From the NCBI GenBank assembly GCA_002869605.1, contig PKUI01000011.1:1-16023 (forward strand): 16,023 nt of DNA. Reading direction: 5' to 3'. The first letter of the stretch is position 1; every line of letters starts with the position of its first letter. Source of the DNA: Desulfuromonas sp. GTDB taxonomy: Bacteria > Desulfobacterota > Desulfuromonadia > Desulfuromonadales > SZUA-401. A program made the translations under genes and the position numbers. The notes under the pieces are model-generated. The model ran no database searches. It was given only the letters and a program-made list of their open reading frames with translations, and was not told the DNA's origin. This document shows, piece by piece, positions 13,884 to 16,023 of the stretch.

Positions 13884-15578
13884 TCAGGCCTCCTCACGGG
13901 TTACGCGAACCACTTCTTCCAGTGACGTCTCGCCCGATAGAGCCTTGCTCAGCCCTGAGGAGAGCAGGGTGAGCATTCCGCGCTCAACCGCAGCTCTCTC
14001 AATAACGGCGGCATCCTGATTTTCGAGCACCAAAGCACGCGTGCGATCATCCGGAATCAGCAGCTCGAACAATCCGGTCCGCCCGCGATAACCAAGCTGC
14101 TGACAGGCATCACACCCGACCGGGCGGTAAAAAGTCGAACCAGGCTCAACCTTCTTTGACAGGCCAAGCTCTTCGAGCAGGTTTTTATCCACGGCATACG
14201 CCTCACGACAGTCGGGACACAGCTTGCGAACCAGCCGCTGAGCAAGGATGCCGATAATCGCCGAAGCAGCCAGAAAAGGTGCCACCCCCATTTCGACCAG
14301 CCGCGTCAGCGCTCCGGCCGCATCGTTGGTATGCAGGGTCGAAAAGACCAGGTGACCGGTCAGCGCAGCCTGCACCGCGATCTCGGCTGTCTCGGCATCG
14401 CGAATCTCGCCGACCATGATAATATCCGGGTCCTGACGCAGAATCGAGCGGAGGCCGTTGGCGAAGGTCAAGTCGATCTTGGGATTGACCTGTATCTGAC
14501 CGACCCCGTCGAGCTGGTATTCGACCGGATCTTCGACCGTGATAATGTTCTTTTCCTGGGTATTGAGCCGTGACAGCGCAGCATACAACGTGGTCGTCTT
14601 ACCCGAACCGGTCGGGCCGGTTACCAGGAAGATTCCGTGCGGCCGGTCGGTAAGCGCCTTGACTTTCGGCAGCAGCCCCTGGTCGAGTCCGACCTGTTCA
14701 AGACGTAACACTCCGGACGTTGTTTCGAGCAGGCGCAACACGACCCGTTCACCAAACACCGTCGGCAACGTCGAGGCTCGGACATCGACATCCCGCCCGG
14801 CAATTCTGACGCGGAAACGCCCGTCCTGGGGCAGGCGCTTTTCGGCAATGTCGAGGTCAGCCATCACCTTGATGCGCGAAACGATCCCGGCATGTGCCTT
14901 GCGTGGTGGATGCAGGATGTCGTACAGAATCCCGTCGATCCGGAAACGGACGACCATTTCCTTCTCAAACGGTTCAAGGTGAATATCACTGGCACGTCGT
15001 TGGCTGGCCTGGGTCAGCATGCTGTTGACAAAGCGGATAATAGGAGCGTCGTCGTTGCTGTCGAGCAGATCACCGTTTTCGAGTTGCACCTTCAGGGCAT
15101 CGGGCGTTCCGTCATCAAGCTCGGCGATCGAATCTCCGGCATGGGGAAGCTGCTTTTCATAGGTCCGGTTGATCGCCTCGTGAATGGTTTCGGGTGCCGC
15201 CACGACACATTCCAAACGCCTTTGAAACAGCACTGCCAGATCGTTGAAGAGGTCGATCGCCAAGGGGTCTGCAACGGCAATTTTCAGAGTCTGTTCATCG
15301 AGCTCAAGGGGCAACATCACCTGGGAGCGTGCATAGCCGATGGGTATTTTTTGAAGTAAATCGTGCTGTTCAGGTACAGGCAGAGTAGAAGCCAGGGGGA
15401 AATTACACTGGAAGGCGAGCGCCTCTGCAAGCTGGTCGGAAGTGAGCAGTTTGCGTCCCACCAGGACCTCTCCAAGGCGCTGACCGGCCTCTTTCCCCTG
15501 TGTCACGGCGTCATCGACCTGATCTGCCGAAAGAGGGGTCTGTTCGACCAGTATCTCTCCGAGGCGTTGTTTCCTCAC
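13884..15578 (-). CDS. gspE: Type II secretion ATPase GspE
   Basis: This 564-residue cytoplasmic ATPase powers pseudopilus assembly. Domains in order are an N-terminal MshEN/GspE-N region (about 1-140) starting RLGEILVE and repeated RLGEVLV, then the secretion-ATPase core with Walker A GPTGSGKT (321-328), the Asp box DLDIAEKRLPQDGR, Walker B DIIMVGEIRD (385-394), and the His box HLVFSTLHTNDA (409-420). The GspE-specific zinc-binding tetracysteine has Cys454, Cys457, Cys489 and Cys492. It starts at a GTG (15578) with AGGAA upstream, three bases after the gspD stop. The tetracysteine and the gene order favour GspE over PilB, which shares the fold. Confidence 0.97.
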   Translation of the reverse strand: MRKQRLGEILVEQTPLSADQVDDAVTQGKEAGQRLGEVLVGRKLLTSDQLAEALAFQCNFPLASTLPVPEQHDLLQKIPIGYARSQVMLPLELDEQTLKIAVADPLAIDLFNDLAVLFQRRLECVVAAPETIHEAINRTYEKQLPHAGDSIAELDDGTPDALKVQLENGDLLDSNDDAPIIRFVNSMLTQASQRRASDIHLEPFEKEMVVRFRIDGILYDILHPPRKAHAGIVSRIKVMADLDIAEKRLPQDGRFRVRIAGRDVDVRASTLPTVFGERVVLRLLETTSGVLRLEQVGLDQGLLPKVKALTDRPHGIFLVTGPTGSGKTTTLYAALSRLNTQEKNIITVEDPVEYQLDGVGQIQVNPKIDLTFANGLRSILRQDPDIIMVGEIRDAETAEIAVQAALTGHLVFSTLHTNDAAGALTRLVEMGVAPFLAASAIIGILAQRLVRKLCPDCREAYAVDKNLLEELGLSKKVEPGSTFYRPVGCDACQQLGYRGRTGLFELLIPDDRTRALVLENQDAAVIERAAVERGMLTLLSSGLSKALSGETSLEEVVRVTREEA

Positions 15579-15581
15579 CGG

Positions 15582-16023
15582 TTATTCCTGTTCCTCTTCC
15601 CGAGAAGGTTGCGTATCACCTTGGTTGTCCATCAAATCCTGTTCAAACGCGGAGGCCGGCTTCGGGAAATGCATCTCCTCCTCACGAAAGCGGTTCATCA
15701 GGGAGCGACTGCGCTGAGTGAGGCGATCGAGATCTCCTGCATTGTTGATGATATGCGGGGTGATAAAAACCAGCAGGTTGGTCTTGCTCTCCTCGACACG
15801 TTTGCGTTTGAACAGCCAGCCGAGCAGGGGGATATCGCCCAGCAAAGGCACCTTGCTCACTCGCTCTTCGACATTGGTGCCGATCAGACCACCGAGGACC
15901 ACAGTCCGGCCATTCTCGGCCAGCACACTGTTACGCAGCAACCGCTTGGTTAAGGTCGGACCGACCTCGTTGACGTTACCGAGCTGAGTCTGGGCCAGAT
16001 CGGTCAGTTCCTGGAAGACATTC
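15582..16023 (-). CDS. gspD: Type II secretion secretin GspD, C-terminal part
   Basis: Only the last 146 codons are in the window; the gene enters from the right edge. The C-terminal secretin signature is clear: NGRTVVLGGLI, then VPLLGDIPLLGWLFK (the membrane lip region) and NLLVFITPHII, followed by a hydrophilic tail of about 65 residues rich in Glu and Gln. The tail corresponds to the S-domain region that, in systems with a pilotin, binds it; I cannot tell whether a pilotin is used here. GspD forms the outer-membrane channel. The frame continues upstream of an internal TTG codon without a stop, so the gene is truncated only by the window. gspC would be expected further right. Confidence 0.95.
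   Translation of the reverse strand, partial: NVFQELTDLAQTQLGNVNEVGPTLTKRLLRNSVLAENGRTVVLGGLIGTNVEERVSKVPLLGDIPLLGWLFKRKRVEESKTNLLVFITPHIINNAGDLDRLTQRSRSLMNRFREEEMHFPKPASAFEQDLMDNQGDTQPSREEEQE

Overview
The window looks like chromosomal DNA of a Gram-negative anaerobe or facultative anaerobe. The gene set (a periplasmic Hya-type [NiFe] hydrogenase with its own cytochrome b, a lipoprotein c-type cytochrome, ATP-type PEP carboxykinase, and a complete T2SS run ending in gspN) resembles Desulfuromonadales/Geobacter relatives. That placement is inferred from gene content, not computed. There are no tRNA or rRNA genes, CRISPR arrays, insertion sequences or phage genes. Coding is dense and most genes lie on the minus strand.

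Layout. Positions 1-214 (minus) hold the first 71 codons of pckA. A 268-base gap follows, with a pckA upstream region containing repeated GCGAAC half-sites and the intrinsic terminator of the next operon. Positions 483-4877 (minus) are a five-gene uptake hydrogenase operon, transcribed as small subunit, large subunit, cytochrome b, maturation protease, monohaem lipoprotein cytochrome c. It has a clear promoter with a palindrome over its -10 box, at about 4991-5024. Diverging from it on the plus strand are archease (5245-5655), a wrecked rtcB (5662-6093) and an NDUFA9-like SDR gene (6113-7018). Converging on the SDR gene is a minus-strand type II secretion operon running from beyond the right edge to 7011, in the order gspD (partial), E, F, G, H, I, J, K, L, M, N. 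Its genes mostly overlap or lie within a few bases of each other.

How the genes work together. The hydrogenase small subunit carries a Tat signal, so the heterodimer should be exported and should oxidise H2 at the outer face of the inner membrane. Electrons would pass through three Fe-S clusters to the cytochrome b and on to quinone, or possibly to the lipoprotein cytochrome c. The proximal cluster has an Asp where most hydrogenases have Cys, a hallmark of the actinobacterial-type oxygen-tolerant enzymes. The T2SS cluster encodes the whole pseudopilus (G, H, I, J, K), the assembly platform (E, F, L, M), the secretin end (D) and GspN. Archease normally assists the RNA ligase RtcB, but the adjacent rtcB has lost its catalytic middle, which leaves archease apparently orphaned at this locus.

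Most striking observations: the 3Cys-1Asp proximal cluster, the co-operonic lipoprotein cytochrome c, the archease/rtcB-remnant pair, and two candidate operators (hydrogenase and pckA). I did not find a clearly new multi-gene system.
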